Origin: Sophora flavescens | Taxonomy: Eukaryota > Streptophyta > Magnoliopsida > Fabales > Fabaceae | Assembly (NCBI GenBank): GCA_030762895.1 | Contig: CM061062.1 | Span: 286,746,397-286,810,396 of the forward strand | Reading direction: 5' to 3' | Length of the DNA stretch: 64,000 nucleotides | In this document: one piece after another, positions 13,038 through 25,700 of the stretch | How positions within the stretch are numbered: position 1 is the first letter of the stretch | How the letters are laid out: the number at the start of each line of letters is the position of its first letter | Notes under the pieces: generated by a model | Database searches by the model: none | What the model was told of the DNA's origin: nothing | What the model saw: the letters and a program-made list of their open reading frames with translations, nothing else | Position numbers and translations under genes: made by a program

Positions 13038-13634
13038 TGTAACAGCCTGATTTTAATTATGTTGTTCAACCAGTTAAAATATAATTATTTATATTTTAAT
13101 TTGAAAGTTAGAAAGTGTTTTTGAATAAAATAAAATCGTATTCATAGTCTACTTTATGGTAGAAGGTTACAGTAAAATTTTGGGTTGCAAATTCAGACGA
13201 AAGTAGGTCCGCGTTTTCACTGACAGTAAAAGTTTACTGAGCAGAAAACATAATTTCGAACCTTGAACGAAACGGTTAGTGTTTTTGTGATGTTTTGTAT
13301 GATATTGGAAATTTTTGAAAATTTGAGTTCAGAAATAAAATAAAATATTTATTCCGGACGAAATACGATCGGGAACTTGAACCGGATACGCAATGGAGCA
13401 GAATAGGAGACATGAAAGGATTGAAGTGACTTGTTGGAAAAGTAGGCATGGTGGTAGAAGCCTTTTGTCACATCCATAAAAAGTGTCATCATTACACTTT
13501 TTCAAATTTTACTATTTTATAATCAAATAAGTCATTTTTCTCCTTTTTGCCAACCAAACATGGCATAACCCAAAACTTGCTCATCAAGTTCTCTCCCCCC
13601 TCTCTCTCTTTCACGCCTACTCTCTCTCTCTCCT

Positions 13635-13645
13635 CTATAAAAACA
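13635..13645 (+). promoter_or_regulatory. Putative LTR TATA box (B)
   Basis: ctataaaaac follows a long CT-rich run, and the same position in C (17630-17637, tataaata) and D (about 27852-27860, ctatatata) also has a TATA-like box. Conservation of place between divergent copies supports it as the U3 promoter. Confidence 0.55.
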
Positions 13646-15226
13646 CTTCATCTTCTTTATTTCCTCACTTTCTTCTTCATAAACACATAAATTCCATTTT
13701 TGAAGCTTAAAAAGATTCAAGTGCCTTTCAAATGAAAACTTGCCAAGATCATCATCAATTCTTCTTCTACTTTCTCATCTTAGGTAACATAATCATCTCC
13801 TTTCTTTTCCAAGCTTTTGTTCTTCATTTTCATGGTTTTTTCATTTCTAGATTTAGAACTTCAAAAATTCATAGAAAATTGTAGAAAAATCATAAAAACG
13901 TGAAACCAATTTCTATGATCTAGTTATGATTTCTACTCTCATTATCCAAGAGATTTTGATCAAAAACATTTTCTTTCCTATAGAACCCTAGTTGGCCGAA
14001 CCTAGAGAGGAAAATAGGTATGATGTTTTTGTGTCTTTTCTAAATCCTAACACTTGATCCATACTCTTTAATACCTTTATGATCTTAATCTAGAAGCTTA
14101 ACTTCAACAAGGTTTTATATCCTAAATTCCATGTATGGGCCAAACCTATGTAAGAAAGAGGAGTTGGTGTTTTGTTGTTGTTTTTGAAAGTTAATGCTTG
14201 ATTTGAACTCTCTAATACTTGTATTGTCTAAATCCAAGAGATTAAATCCAAGAAAGCTTTCTAACCTATTTTTTTACATAGGACCGAAACCCTAACATAA
14301 AAGGGGTGAAAGGTTTTTGAGTTGTGAAATCTAATGATTGATTCATACTCTTTAATACTCTAAGATCATTGATCTAAGAAATTGTGTTGTTTTGAAAACC
14401 CTAGCCTATTTTGTAATACATGGCCAAAACCTACCCTAAGTGGTTGGATATTTTTATTCCATATTTTCAAGTTATAACAATTTATCTAAGTTACCTAGAA
14501 CCTAAGTGATAAGTATCCAAAGGCTTATGTTGAGAAAAGAATCCTATCTCTAATTCGAATTAAATAGCCAAACCTAGCCTAAAGAGAACATAGATGAGTT
14601 TGTTTGATTTATTGGTTATTATGTTGATTGGTTAAAGGTGGAGTTAGTACTTTGTGGTGTGACAACGAGGAGCTTCGAGTTCGGGAGTTCGGTGATAACC
14701 CAGGTGGGGGAAGAACCAACCTATCGTCGGAATGGATAAGTAGTAGATTATATAATAATTGTGAAGGGCTACCTAAACCCTATTGGTAGTTGAGTAATCG
14801 ACAAGACCAAAATCACATTGGAAACCTTTTTTGAAAAACCAATGGTGATTCGGGGATTGTAGGTTTATCGATACTAGGTTGATTTTATATTGTTGATGGT
14901 TGATTTGATTTTATTACCTTTATTGAATTGATTTGGTGCTATGTTGGTGATATGGGAATATTTGATTGATATTGTGTTATGCATGATCCGCTTGGTCTTT
15001 ATTATTACGCTTAGTGGATTTTAAGCAAAGATATATATGTTGTCTAAGAGATTATTGTTTTAGGTGTTAGGATAATGATGATTTAGAAGTGCCTAACCTA
15101 GATGATGTATGTTAAAGAGGTGTTATGGCATAGAATATGTGTCAAGGTCTAATGGAAGGTTAAGGCACTAGGATGTTGTTAAAACGGGTTGGTGAGAATC
15201 AACTATAGGTGTTGTTGTCCAAAACT

Positions 15227-15415
15227 GTGTATTGGTAATATAATACACGAGGACAAATGTGTATTGGTAATATAATACACGATGACATATGTGTATTGGT
15301 AATATAATACACTGGGTATTGGTAATATAATACACCGTGTATTGGTATATAATACACGTAAAACACTTCTGTGTATTGGTAATATAATACACCGTGTATT
15401 GGTAATATAATACAC
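15227..15415. repeat. Hairpin array in LTR B, 7 modules
   Basis: Seven copies of a 22-bp module with 7-bp inverted arms, GTGTATT-N8-AATACAC (loop ggtaatat), some back to back and some separated by 10-13-bp spacers. Two modules are slightly truncated. The same array has 9 modules in C and 11 in D. Open frames running through it on the minus strand (repeated YYITNTQ-like residues) are artefacts of the repeat. Confidence 0.9.
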
Positions 15416-16148
15416 GTAAAACCAAGAGTTCTCATGAGACCACTTCCACCTTAGGGAATAGGTGTGCAACTATGGTGTCTTTGAGTAGCATGAGATTGAG
15501 GGTAGATGATGAAATATATTAACTTGAGGATGATTCGTTAGTTATGTGTGTTGATTGTCTGTGATAATTACTGTATAATTTACTATGACTCTTTTCCGTT
15601 TTTGATGATAGAACTGTTTCTTATCCCCTGTATATTTCTCTATGTTGTATTTTATCTCCTTGTGGAATCGTACGGGAAGACCTTGTTGATGAACCTAACC
15701 AGGAGGAGTTGAATGGAACTCCCTACGAACCGGATGTCGGAGGGCGAGCTGTGACCCATGGTGATTAAGGCCTAGTTAGTTATGACCAGTGCGTCTCGTG
15801 AGACGTTTTTATATTTTCCGCTAAGTATAACTTTTGTTTAAGTATATGCCTGTGAGGGATCCTACTGAGAGGATACCCTCAACAATGTTTTGTAATATGT
15901 TTAATATACTTAGATTGTGATGTGTTTTCTATATGAAGCTGTATACGTTATAAGTTAAGTTTTTAATTTTTACTTATTTTCACGTTAAGCGTGCGATTAA
16001 GTAATTAAATAATGAGGTTTTAATCTAATGACACCAAGGGGCACAACAGGGTGCCTCAATTGTCACCAGTGCAAATCGGCTAACATATCATCTAATCAAT
16101 CGTTCAAAAGGTTAATCGACTGAGCACCAAAAATTTGCACAACAACAA

Positions 16149-16169
16149 TTGGCACGCCCGGTGGGACCT
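16149..16169 (+). promoter_or_regulatory. Primer-binding site of element A
   Basis: Immediately after the 5' LTR end (16147) comes ttggcacgcccggtggga, a typical plant Gypsy primer-binding position. I did not assign the tRNA with certainty. Confidence 0.6.
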
Positions 16170-16299
16170 AGCTAGAAGGTGAACTCATTGGTAAGTTTAC
16201 CTCTTTTACATGACATTATGTACCATGTTTCTAAGCAACTGGCATACATTGTGAAACCAATGGTGCATAATGAAGTGCTTCAGGTGAGGGAACAAGAAC

Positions 16300-16560
16300 A
16301 ATAAGAATTGAATTTTGGAGGAAACTTGGCGACTTCTATTTTTGGGCAATCAAGACGGCTGAATCCTACGAAACAAATATCAGCTAGTGATGCACAACAA
16401 ATGCAGCCAAGTCCAAATCAATATGTTCCGGCAGGACCATCTCAGTTGGGCCAGCCGAACATGCTTCAGCAGACCCCTCAACCAAGTTTCGTCACACAAG
16501 CGCTTACCGGTGTTACTGCTGCTAACCTTGGGGGGGCAAGTGGTTGTAAATGGTATTGTA
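16300..16560 (+). pseudogene. Element A gag, N-terminal remnant
   Basis: An open stretch encodes a Pro/Gln/Asn-rich peptide (for example NMLQQTPQPSF), the usual composition of the variable N-terminal part of Gypsy gag. It follows A's primer site and leader. It is cut off near 16560; the conserved gag domain resumes only at 41196, after the C and H insertions. Assignment rests on position and composition, not on a recognised domain. Confidence 0.45.
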
Positions 16561-17057
16561 TCTCAACTAGTATTAAAGTACGGACAGGTTCACTCAGCTA
16601 AATGTCCATTAGATACGTTAGGCCATCTTGGTATGTCGTATTTTGTGATACACCCCCTTGGGCAATACTACGTGAACACGTGCAGGAATAAATTAAAAGA
16701 ATTTTGCTGGTTGCTTTCGGAAAATTATTTTATTTGAAGTCATAAAATCCGGGTGTAAAACAATTTCTTCTGAATACTTCGAGTGTAACATGCATAACAC
16801 AATAATAAAAACCATCTTATTCACAACAGAAATTCAACCATATAAAGGTTTTCAAAATACCTACACAGACTTTCTCAAAACATACCACCCAACAAAATTT
16901 AAAATATCCTAACGTGGTCACTCAACAAGACACTCACTGATAAGACCTCGTGATCATCCCTATTATCACACATCTTTTCCCGCAATACGGACTTAAGTCT
17001 CCAAGTGACTTAACCTACTCTTCTGCAACATATGCATTCGTGTATCAAGGTACAACA
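16561..17057. other. Unassigned sequence between A's gag remnant and element C
   Basis: About 500 bp that match neither A's LTR nor the other elements I could trace. No gene or inverted repeats are evident. It may be the edge of a further, unrecognised element, possibly minus-oriented, into which C inserted (caaca at 17053-17057 is the candidate left target duplication of C). Confidence 0.4.
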
Positions 17058-18748
17058 TGTAATAGCCGGATTTTAATTATGTTGTTCAACCGGTTAAAAT
17101 ATAATTAATTATATTTTAATCTGAAAGTTAGAAAGTGTTTTTGAATAAAAAAAAAGCGTATTCATAGTCTACTTTATGGTTGATGGTTACGGTAAAATTT
17201 TGGGTTGAAAATTCAGACGATACCCGGTCTGTGTTTTCACTGACAATAAAAGTTTACTGAGCAGAAAACCTAATTTTGAACCGTGAACGAAACGGTTAGT
17301 GTTTTTGTGATGTTTTGTATGATATCGGAAATTTTCAAAAATTTGAGTTCGGAAATAAAATATAATATTTATTCTGGGCGAAATACGATCGGAAACTTGA
17401 ACCGGATACGCAATGGAGCAGAATATGGAGCACAAAAGTGATGAGGTGACATGTGGGAGTGAGGTGACTTACTAGGGGATGGCCTAAGTCACATCCTAAA
17501 AAGTGGTCATGATGACACTTTTTGAATTATAACATATCATATGCTAAAAACCCAATTTTCTCTCTCTTCTTCAACCAAACAAGGCATTGCTTCTCCCTCT
17601 CTCTTTCACGTCACTCTCACCTCTCCTTCTATAAATACCAACTTCATTTCATCTCTTCCATTTTTCTTCTTATTCTCCATTCTTACTTCAAAACTTCCAA
17701 TACTTGAAGTTTTCATTTTTACTTAGTTTCAAGCTTCAAGTTCTTCATACTTTTTCTTCAAGCTTCAAGGGTTATACTTCTTCCTCTTACTCATCCAAGT
17801 TCTCTTCTTCACTTATTTGTTGAGTTTGTGCCTTGTTCATCCATTTGACATTCTTAGATCTACAAGCTTCTAAAATCTCTAGAAAATTATAGAAAAAACA
17901 TAAAAATGTGAAACCAATTTCTATGTTCTAGTTATGATCTCTACTTTCATTATCCAAGAGCACGTAATCAAAAACATTTTCCTTCCTACTTTTCTTGTTA
18001 AGGCCGAAACTAGGTGGATTTGGGTAAATGAATTTTTGTTCAATTTTTAAATTATGACACTTGATCTTAACTCCTTAAAACTTATAGTTGTTATATCTAG
18101 AAGCTTGAAATCAAAATAAACTCCTAACCCTATTTTCCTTGGTTGACCGAAACTTGTATGAAAAAAGGTTTGTTAATTTTGTTTTCTCTTTTTGAAATCT
18201 AATGCTTGATTTGAGCTCTCTAGTACTTGTATTATCTAAATCCAAGAGCTTGAATCCAACTAAATTCCCTTGCCTATTTTTGAAGAGATGGCCAAAACCT
18301 AGCATTAATGTGTCAAAGAGGGTTTGTTGATTTATTTGTGGTTGTGTTGTTGGTTGAAGGAGGAATTGGTAGCATGTGGCGTGATAACGAGGAACATCGA
18401 TTTCAGAATCCCGGTGATAACCCAGGTGGGGGGAAGAACCAACCTATCGTCGGAATGGATAAGTAGTAGATTATATAATAATTATGTAGGGCGACATAAA
18501 CCCTACTAGTAATCGAGTGATCGACAAGACCAAAATCACATTAGAAACCTTTTTTGAAAAACCAATGGTGATTCGGGGAATGTAGGTTTACCAACATTAG
18601 GTTGATTTTATATTGTTGATGGTTGATTTGAGCTTATTACCTTTATTGAATTGATTTTGTGCTATGTTAGTGATATTGGAATATTTTGATTGATATCGTG
18701 TTATGCATGATCTGCCTGGTTTTTATTATTATGCTTAGTGGATTTAAA

Positions 18749-18750
<2 letters not shown>

Positions 18751-18794
<44 letters not shown>
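18751..18794. repeat. (AT)n microsatellite
   Basis: Twenty-two AT dinucleotides in the C 5' LTR. The homologous place in B and D has only a few AT units, so the expansion happened after this copy was made. Confidence 0.95.
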
Positions 18795-18799
<5 letters not shown>

Positions 18800-18982
18800 C
18801 TAAGGGATGGTTGTTTTGGGTGTGAGGATAATAATGATTTAGAAGTGCCTAACCTAGATGATGTATGTTAAAGAGGTGTTATGGCATAGAATATGTGTCA
18901 AGTTCTAATATAAGGTTAAGGCACTAGGATGTTGTTAAAACGGGTTGGTGAGATTCAAGTATAGGTGTTGTTGTCCACAACC

Positions 18983-19239
18983 GTGTATTGGTAATATAAT
19001 ACACAAGGACAAAAGTGTATTGGCAATATAATACACAAAGACAAAAGTATATTGGTAATATAATACACAAGGATATCTGTGTATTGGTAATATAATACAT
19101 CGTGTATTGGTAATATAATACACGTAAAACACATCTGTGTATTGGTAATATAATACACCGTGTATTGGTAATATAATACACGTAAAACCCATCTGTGTAT
19201 TGGTAATATAATACAACGTGTATTGGTAATATAATACAC
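18983..19239. repeat. Hairpin array in C 5' LTR, 9 modules
   Basis: Nine copies of the GTGTATT-N8-AATACAC module, arranged as singles with aaggacaaaa-type spacers on the left and as back-to-back pairs with gtaaaacacatct-type spacers on the right. Confidence 0.9.
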
Positions 19240-19907
19240 GTAAAATCAAGAGTTCTCGTGAGACCACTTTCACCTTAGAGAATAGGTGTGCAAATATGGT
19301 GTCTTTGAGTAGCATGAGATTGGGGGTCGAGGATGATATATATCAACTTGAGGATAATTCGTTAGTTATGTGTGTTGATTGTCTGTGACAATTACTGTAT
19401 AATTGACTATGACTCTTTTCCGCTTTTTGATGACAGAACTGTTTCTTATCCCCTGTATATTCCTGTATGTTTTATTTTACCTCCTTGTGGAATCATACGA
19501 GAAGACCCTGTTGATGAGCCTAACCAGGATGAGTTGAATGGAACTCCCTACGAACCGGATGCCAGAGGGCGAGCTGTGACCCATGGTGATTAGGGTCTAG
19601 TTAGTTATGGACAGTGCGTCTCGTGAGACGTTTTTATATTTTCCGCTAAGTATAACTTTTGTTTTAGTATATGCCTGTGAGGGATCCTACTGAGAGGATA
19701 CCCTCAACAGTGTTTTGTATTATGTGTATAAGACTTATGCCTGTATTTTGCAACATAAATATGGGGTGATGCTTTACTTACCTGAAGTTGTATGTTGGTT
19801 AACTTCGAGTTTTAATTTTTACGTATTTTCATGTTAAGCATGCGATTAAGTAATTAAATAATGGGGTTTTAATATAATGACACAAAGTGGCACAGCGGGT
19901 GTCTCAT

Positions 19908-19922
19908 TTTGGTATCAGAGCA
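19908..19922 (+). promoter_or_regulatory. Primer-binding site of element C (initiator-Met tRNA)
   Basis: tggtatcagagc, complementary to the 3' end of plant initiator methionine tRNA, begins four bases after the 5' LTR end. This is the standard primer site of plant chromoviruses. Confidence 0.85.
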
Positions 19923-20168
19923 GTTTGGTTCTAAAACAGACTGTGGGGTTATGTCCAATCAGAATCAAGGACTGCGAGGTTTAGGATGTTGTTACTGACC
20001 GTATCTAGTTGAATCCACATCGGATTTTGACTATGCTTAGAAGTTTGGTAGTGTGTCTGAATCTGATGTGAAAGGTTAATATTAGTATGGCATATGGTAT
20101 TTATATACTTGTCTATGTGGTATAATATGTCATACTAATGAGAGTGGATGATTTCTTTTAACAGAATC

Positions 20169-20772
20169 ATGGCTCGTGGAAAAGGACGTCCAACTAACAG
20201 TGGTGACGGAACTCCAGAAAGGATTATTGGAGCTGTCAATGGTAATGTTGATAATACTGAGAATGGAGGAGGATCACCTTCGACTCCAAATGCAATGGAA
20301 ACCCTAGCTACTACTACGCTATTGCAAACCCAGCAGAATGCTGAAATGCTGCAGATGAACAAAGTGCAGCTAGAGATTAAGAATCAAAGAAGGGCGGTAG
20401 CAGCTGAAGATGCAGGATTGACTAATTTTATGAACGGAAATACACCTCAATTCAGAGGAGAGTATGACCCAGAGAAGACGGAATGGTGGATACAAGAGAT
20501 CGGAAAGATATTTGCTACTATGCGCTGCAGTAAGGAGAAGAAAGTGCCCTATGCTGCCTTCATGTTAACCGAAGGAGCATAATTCTAATGGAAGGGACAG
20601 AAAAGTCTGTTGGAAGCTGAGGATAGGAACATTAGCTAGAAGTTATTCACTGATTGCTTTTTCGAAAAATATTTTCTGCATCTAGTTCGACGCGAGAAGG
20701 AAAAGGAGTTTACAAACTCAAACAAGGCAACATGTCTGTTGGTGAGTATGCATCACGTTTTGAGGCTTTGAT
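20169..20772 (+). pseudogene. Element C gag, N-terminal part (broken)
   Basis: Starts MARGKGRPTNSGDG 262 bp after the LTR and runs through the conserved gag region (NFMNGNTPQFRGEYDPEK, then FEKYF). The frame is closed by TAA at 20580-20582 and another two codons on, where D's gag has Glu and Trp, and a one-base loss near 20717 shifts the frame. It is cut at 20772 by insertion of D; the homologous sequence resumes at 31239 with the duplicated ttgat. Confidence 0.88.
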
Positions 20773-22788
20773 TGCAACAGCCTAATTTTAATGATGCTGT
20801 TCAACCGATTAAAATATAATTAAATTGTATTTTAAATTTGAGAGTTTATAAAGTGTTTTTGATTAAAATAAAATCATATTCATAGTCTACTTTATGGTAG
20901 AGGTTTACGGTAAAATTTTCGGTTGAAATTTCAGACGAAAGTCGGTCTGCGTTTTCACTGCCGGTACATGTTTACTGTGCAGAAAACCTAATTTTGACCC
21001 GTGAACGAGATAGTTAGTGTTTTTATTATGTTTCCTTGAACTTTGGTTATTTTAAAAATTTTCGCTCAAAAATAAAATAATATTTTATTTGGGCGAAAAC
21101 GTCGGAAGAATTACGATCGGAAATGCAACCGGGTACGAAATGGAGCAGAATAGGAGACATAAAAGGCTTGAGGTGAGATGAGGGAGTGAGGTGACTCACT
21201 AGAGGTATGGCCTAAGCTACCTCCTAAAAAGTGGTCATGATGGACTTTTTGAAATATATTATATTCTAAAAACCTATTTTTCTCTTTCCTCTTCAACCAA
21301 ACAAGGCACAAGGTCAAAACTTGCTCTCCAAGCTCATTCCTCTCTCCTCAATTTCGTGCCACTCTCTCCCCTCTCTCTATATACCCCTTTCATTTTCACT
21401 TCATTATCTTCCCCCTTCAACCTCCATTAAACCTTCATCTTCTTCTTTCTTCTAAAAGTTAAAGCTCTAGATTTTATTCATCTTTTCTACTTAAGTTCTT
21501 CATTAAAGTTCTTCCTTATACTAAGGGTAATGCTCTCATATGAATCTTTTTGAAAGTTTCATCTTTTATTTCTTAGTTTACTTTATGTGTTCTTTATATG
21601 CTTTAAACTTCTAAAATCTCTCTAAAATGGTAGAAAACTCCTTTTGAGTTGAAACCACTTTCTATAGTCTTGTATTAACTTATATTTTCACATAATAAGA
21701 GGTTATGTAAAACAAAAATCTCTACCTATCACTTCCAATGAAGGCCGAATGCTTGCATTTGTGACCTAGGAAGTTTTTGTTTCAACTTTTGGAATATGAT
21801 CACGTGTTTGAGTTTCTAACTATCCATTGATCTTAAATCTATAAATCTTGGAAGTTTTGATAGCTTGTTCCTATGATGGCTGAAAATATGAATAAGTAAG
21901 CCTAGGATACCGTGTTTCAACTTTCCAAGTACGATCATGGATTTAGAACTCTTAATACCTTGTGATTCTAAACCGAAGAGTTACTGTTAAACAAAGAATA
22001 TTTTCCTCATCATCCTATGATGGCCGAAACTTAGTGTTTAGGTGCTAGGATGTGTGAGTTTTTATTTTTCCAAAATGATCATGGACTTAAGCTCCATAAG
22101 ATATTTGGATGCTAAGTCTAAGAGATTGGAAAGTTTAAGGATTTCTAACTTGTTTATTCTATGTTATTAAAGCTAGGATGTATTACTTTCATTTTTCCAA
22201 GATGATCATGGACTTGAGCTCCATAAGATATTTGGATGCTAAGTCTAAGAGATTGGAATGTTTAAGTTTCCATTGTTTTCCAAGATGATCATGGATTTGA
22301 GCTCCATAAGATATTTGGATGCTAAGTCTAAGAGATTGGAATGTTTAAGTTTCCATTGTTTTCCAAAATGATCATGGACTTGAGCTCCATTAGATATTTG
22401 GATGCTAAGTCTAAAAGATTGGAAAGTTTAAGGATTTCTAACTTGTTTATTCTATGTTATTAAAGCTAGGATGTATTACTTTCATTTTTCAAAGATGATC
22501 ATGGACTTGAGCTCCATAAGATATTTGGATGCTAAGTCTAAGAGATTGGAATGTTTAAGTTTCCATTGTTTTCCAAAATGATCATGGACTTGAGCTCCAT
22601 AAGATATTTGGATGCTAAGTCTAAGAGATTGGAAAGTTTAAAGATTTCTAACCTATAAATCCTATGAAGGCCGAACCTAGAAGGTTATGGACCTAGGATA
22701 CTTTGTTCTTATTTTTCCAAAATGATCATGGTTTTGAACTCCTTAATACATATGGATGCGAAACCTAAGAGTTTGTAAAGTTTAGTGA
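20773..22788 (+). repeat. Element D 5' LTR, truncated
   Basis: About 2 kb matching the first half of the 3' LTR (27245 onward), including U3 promoter region and the 83/127-bp array, but ending where the sequence jumps into gag (gaaccctagctactac). The hairpin array and the LTR 3' end are absent from this copy, so it could not prime reverse transcription. Confidence 0.88.
22072..22730. repeat. 83/127-bp tandem array in D 5' LTR
   Basis: Units containing gatgatcatggacttgagc followed by ataagatatttggatgcta recur at about 22072, 22201, 22284, 22367, 22494, 22577 and 22720. Steps are mostly 83 bp or about 127 bp; the longer unit carries an extra ttctatgttattaaagct segment. Confidence 0.88.
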
Positions 22789-25700
22789 ACCCTAGCTACT
22801 ACTACGCTATTGCAAACCCAACAGAATGCTGAAATGCTGCAGATGAACAAAGAACGGCTAGAAATTAAGAATCAGAGAAGGGCGATAGCAGCTGAAGATG
22901 CTGGATTGACTAATTTTATGAACGGAAAACCACCTCAATTCCGAGGAGAGTATGACCCAGAGAAAGCAGAATGGTGTATACAAGAGATCGAAAAGATATT
23001 TGCTACTCTGCGCTGCAGCGAGGAGAAGAAAGTGACCTATGCTGCCTTCATGTTAACCGAAGGAGCAGAATTCTGGTGGAAGGGAAAGAAAAGACTATTG
23101 GAAGCTGAGGATTGGAACATTAACTGGAAGTTATTTACTGATTGCTTTTTCGAAAAATATTTTCCGCGTCTAGTTCGACGCGAGAAGGAAAAGGAATTCA
23201 CAAACCTCAAACAAGGCAACATGTCTGTTGGTGAGTATGCATCACGTTTTGAAGCTTTGATCAAGTTTTCGGAATTCTATCAGAGGTTTCCAAGTGAGGG
23301 ATGGCAATGTAGAAGATTTGAGGAAGGACTCAGAGATGAGCTACAAAGGGCTATAGTGTCTCTTGACATACAATATTTCCCAGAACTAGTCGAGAGATGC
23401 AGTGCCATTGAAAGTATAGACCTAAGGATGACCAATGAACAGAAACAACTGAGGAGTGGAGGTCCTAACCGATCAAGTTTCCAGAGGCACGAAGATAGTG
23501 GTTCTCAGTTGAGACAGAGACCATATGCTCGACCCGGGCAAACACCGACACCAGCACCAGTTCCTAGAACGGGTCAGCAACCACAAGGCTTAGTTTGCTT
23601 CAGATGTGGAGGATCTCATTATGCTAGAGATTGTACAAATAGGCCTAGTTGTTTCAACTGTGGGAAACCAGGTCATGTGGCACGAGATTGCAGACAAAGG
23701 GTTATGCAACAACCGACAGCTGCCGGAAGAGGAACTGGAGACAATAGAGGTAGAGGTGGAGGTGGAAGAGGAGTCCCAGCAGCAAGACCAGAAGTGGCCA
23801 AACCTCAAGCCACTGGAAGAGTGTTTACTGTGAGGGGAGCTAAATCCTCTCAATCTGCTGATCTTATACAAGGTGTGTGTTTGATAGCTGGTAGACTCTC
23901 GTATGTGTTGTTTGACTCAGGCGCTACACATTCTTTTATTTCGCATGAGTGTGTGGATCATTTGAACTTAACTGTTTCCAAATTACCTTATACCCTCACA
24001 GTGTCTACTCCAACCAGTAATCCTTTGACTACCATGTCTGTTTGTTTACAGTGTCCTATTGTTGTTGAGAATAGGACATTCATTGTAGATCTTATCTGTT
24101 TGCCTATGCAACAGATCGATGTTATTCTTGGCATGGATTGGCTTTCGGCTAACCATGTAGTGCTAGATTGTTCTAGCAAGACTTTATCATTTCTTGAACC
24201 TTTTAGTGTAGCATCTGCCAATGAAGGAGTTTCTACGAGGAGTGACAACTCTCAACAGTTTATGATGCTTTTCGCAGTGGAGGCTAATGAGACTCCCGGC
24301 ATAGATTCCATGCCTATTGTGAGAGAGTTTCCTGAAGTTTTCCCTCCAGACATTCCAGGTTTGCCACCAGAAAGAGAAGTGGAATTCACTATAGATCTCG
24401 TACCAGGGACAGGGCCTATATCTATAGCTCCTTATCGGATGTCACCGGTTGAGTTGGCAGAGTTGAAGGAACAATTGGATGACATGTTAGGAAAAGAGTT
24501 TATCAGACCGAGTGTTTCACCATGGGGAGCACCAGTGTTATTTGTTAAGAAGAATGATGGAAGTGTGAGATTGTGCACGGATTACAGGAAGTTGAATAAG
24601 GTGACGATTAAGAATAAGTATCCGTTGCCTAGGATAAATGATTTGATGGATCAGTTGAAAGGAGCAGTAGTGTTCTCTAAGATTGATTTAAGATCTGGGT
24701 ACCATCAGATCAGAGTAAGAAAGGAAGATATACCCAAGACGGCTTTTAGGACGAGATACGGGCACTATGAGTATTTAGTTATGCTTTTCAGTGTAACTAA
24801 TGCGCCAGTCGTGTTCATGGATTATATGAACATAATTTTTAGACCGTTCCTCGATAAGTTTATTGTTGTGTTCATCGACGATATTCTTATTTATTCTCGT
24901 ACGCGGGAAGAGCATGGGGAACATTTGAGATTGGTGTTGCGAGTTTTGAAGGATAGGCAGCTTTATGACAAACTTTCCAAGTGTGAGTTTTGGCTAGAAG
25001 AAGTACAATTCCTAGGTCATGTGATTAATAAAGAAGGAATAGCCGTAGATCCAGCTAAGTTTGAGTGAGTTCTTAAGTGGGAAAGGCCTAAGTCAGTAAG
25101 TGAAGTACGGAGTTTCCTAGGATTAGCTGGATATTATCGGAGGTTCATAGAGGGATTCTCGAAGATTGCGTTGCCTATGACGCAGTTAACGTGGAAAAAT
25201 ATAGCTTTTGTATGGACGGACAAGTGTGAGCAAAGTTTTCAAAAGCTGAAGGACAGGTTGACTACATCACCTATGTTGATCTTACCAGATCCACTAGGAC
25301 AATTTGACGTATATTGTGATGCGTCATACCAAGGTTTAGGCTGTGTCCTGATGCAAGAGGGAAAAGTCGTGGCTTATACTTCCCGACATTCGAGAATCCA
25401 TGAGGGAAATTATCCGACTCATGATTTGGAGTTAGCAGCAATAGTGTTCGCATTAAAGATATGGCGACACTTTTTGTATGGAGCAAAGTTTAATGTCTTC
25501 AGTGACCACAAGAGCCTGAAGTATCTATTCGATAAAAAAGAATTGAATATGTGACAACGAAGATGGATGGAGTTTATCAAATTTTATGATTTTGAATTAC
25601 TGTACCATCCTGGGAAGGCCAATGTGGTAGCGGATGCTTTAAGCAGGAAATCCTTGCACGTGTCTGCGATGATGGTTAAGGAGTTAGAATTGCTTGAACA

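Larger units (their letters stand above)
13038..16058 (+). mobile_element. Element B: solo Tekay-type LTR inserted in A's 5' LTR
   Basis: TGTAACAGCC at the left and GGTGCCTCA at the right are flanked by perfect attgt duplications (13033-13037 and 16059-16063), so this 3021-bp unit is a complete solo LTR left by recombination between two LTRs. It aligns end to end with the LTRs of C and D, which carry Tekay/Del chromovirus gag-pol. It has a pyrimidine-rich stretch followed by a TATA box (near 13636), and a hairpin array at 15227-15415. It contains no gene. Confidence 0.93.
17058..19906 (+). repeat. Element C 5' LTR
   Basis: 2849 bp, TGTAATAGCC...GTGTCTCA, colinear with B. Contains a TATA box at 17630-17637 after a pyrimidine-rich stretch, an (AT)22 microsatellite, a 9-module hairpin array, and near its 3' end a short open frame (19372-19593) whose tail is partly conserved in B and D at the same place. 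No independent gene is supported. Confidence 0.9.

Noticed and set aside
15227..15415. Resemblance of the module arrays to a CRISPR array
   Set aside because: Spacers are short and repeated rather than unique, modules are back to back, the context is a plant LTR, and no cas genes are present.
15168..15469. Three overlapping minus-strand frames with repeated YYITNTQ / VLYYQY peptides (also at 18924-19315 and 30173-30566)
   Set aside because: All three frames are open only because the 22-bp module and its spacers lack stops in them; they lie inside LTRs and change with module number.
19908..19922. tRNA-like sequence tggtatcagagc
   Set aside because: It is only a primer-binding site complementary to a tRNA 3' end; no cloverleaf is present here or at 46363 or 61212.
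23590..23871. Serine-rich minus-strand frames opposite the zinc knuckles of D (also 31596-31844)
   Set aside because: Antisense shadows of gag coding sequence.
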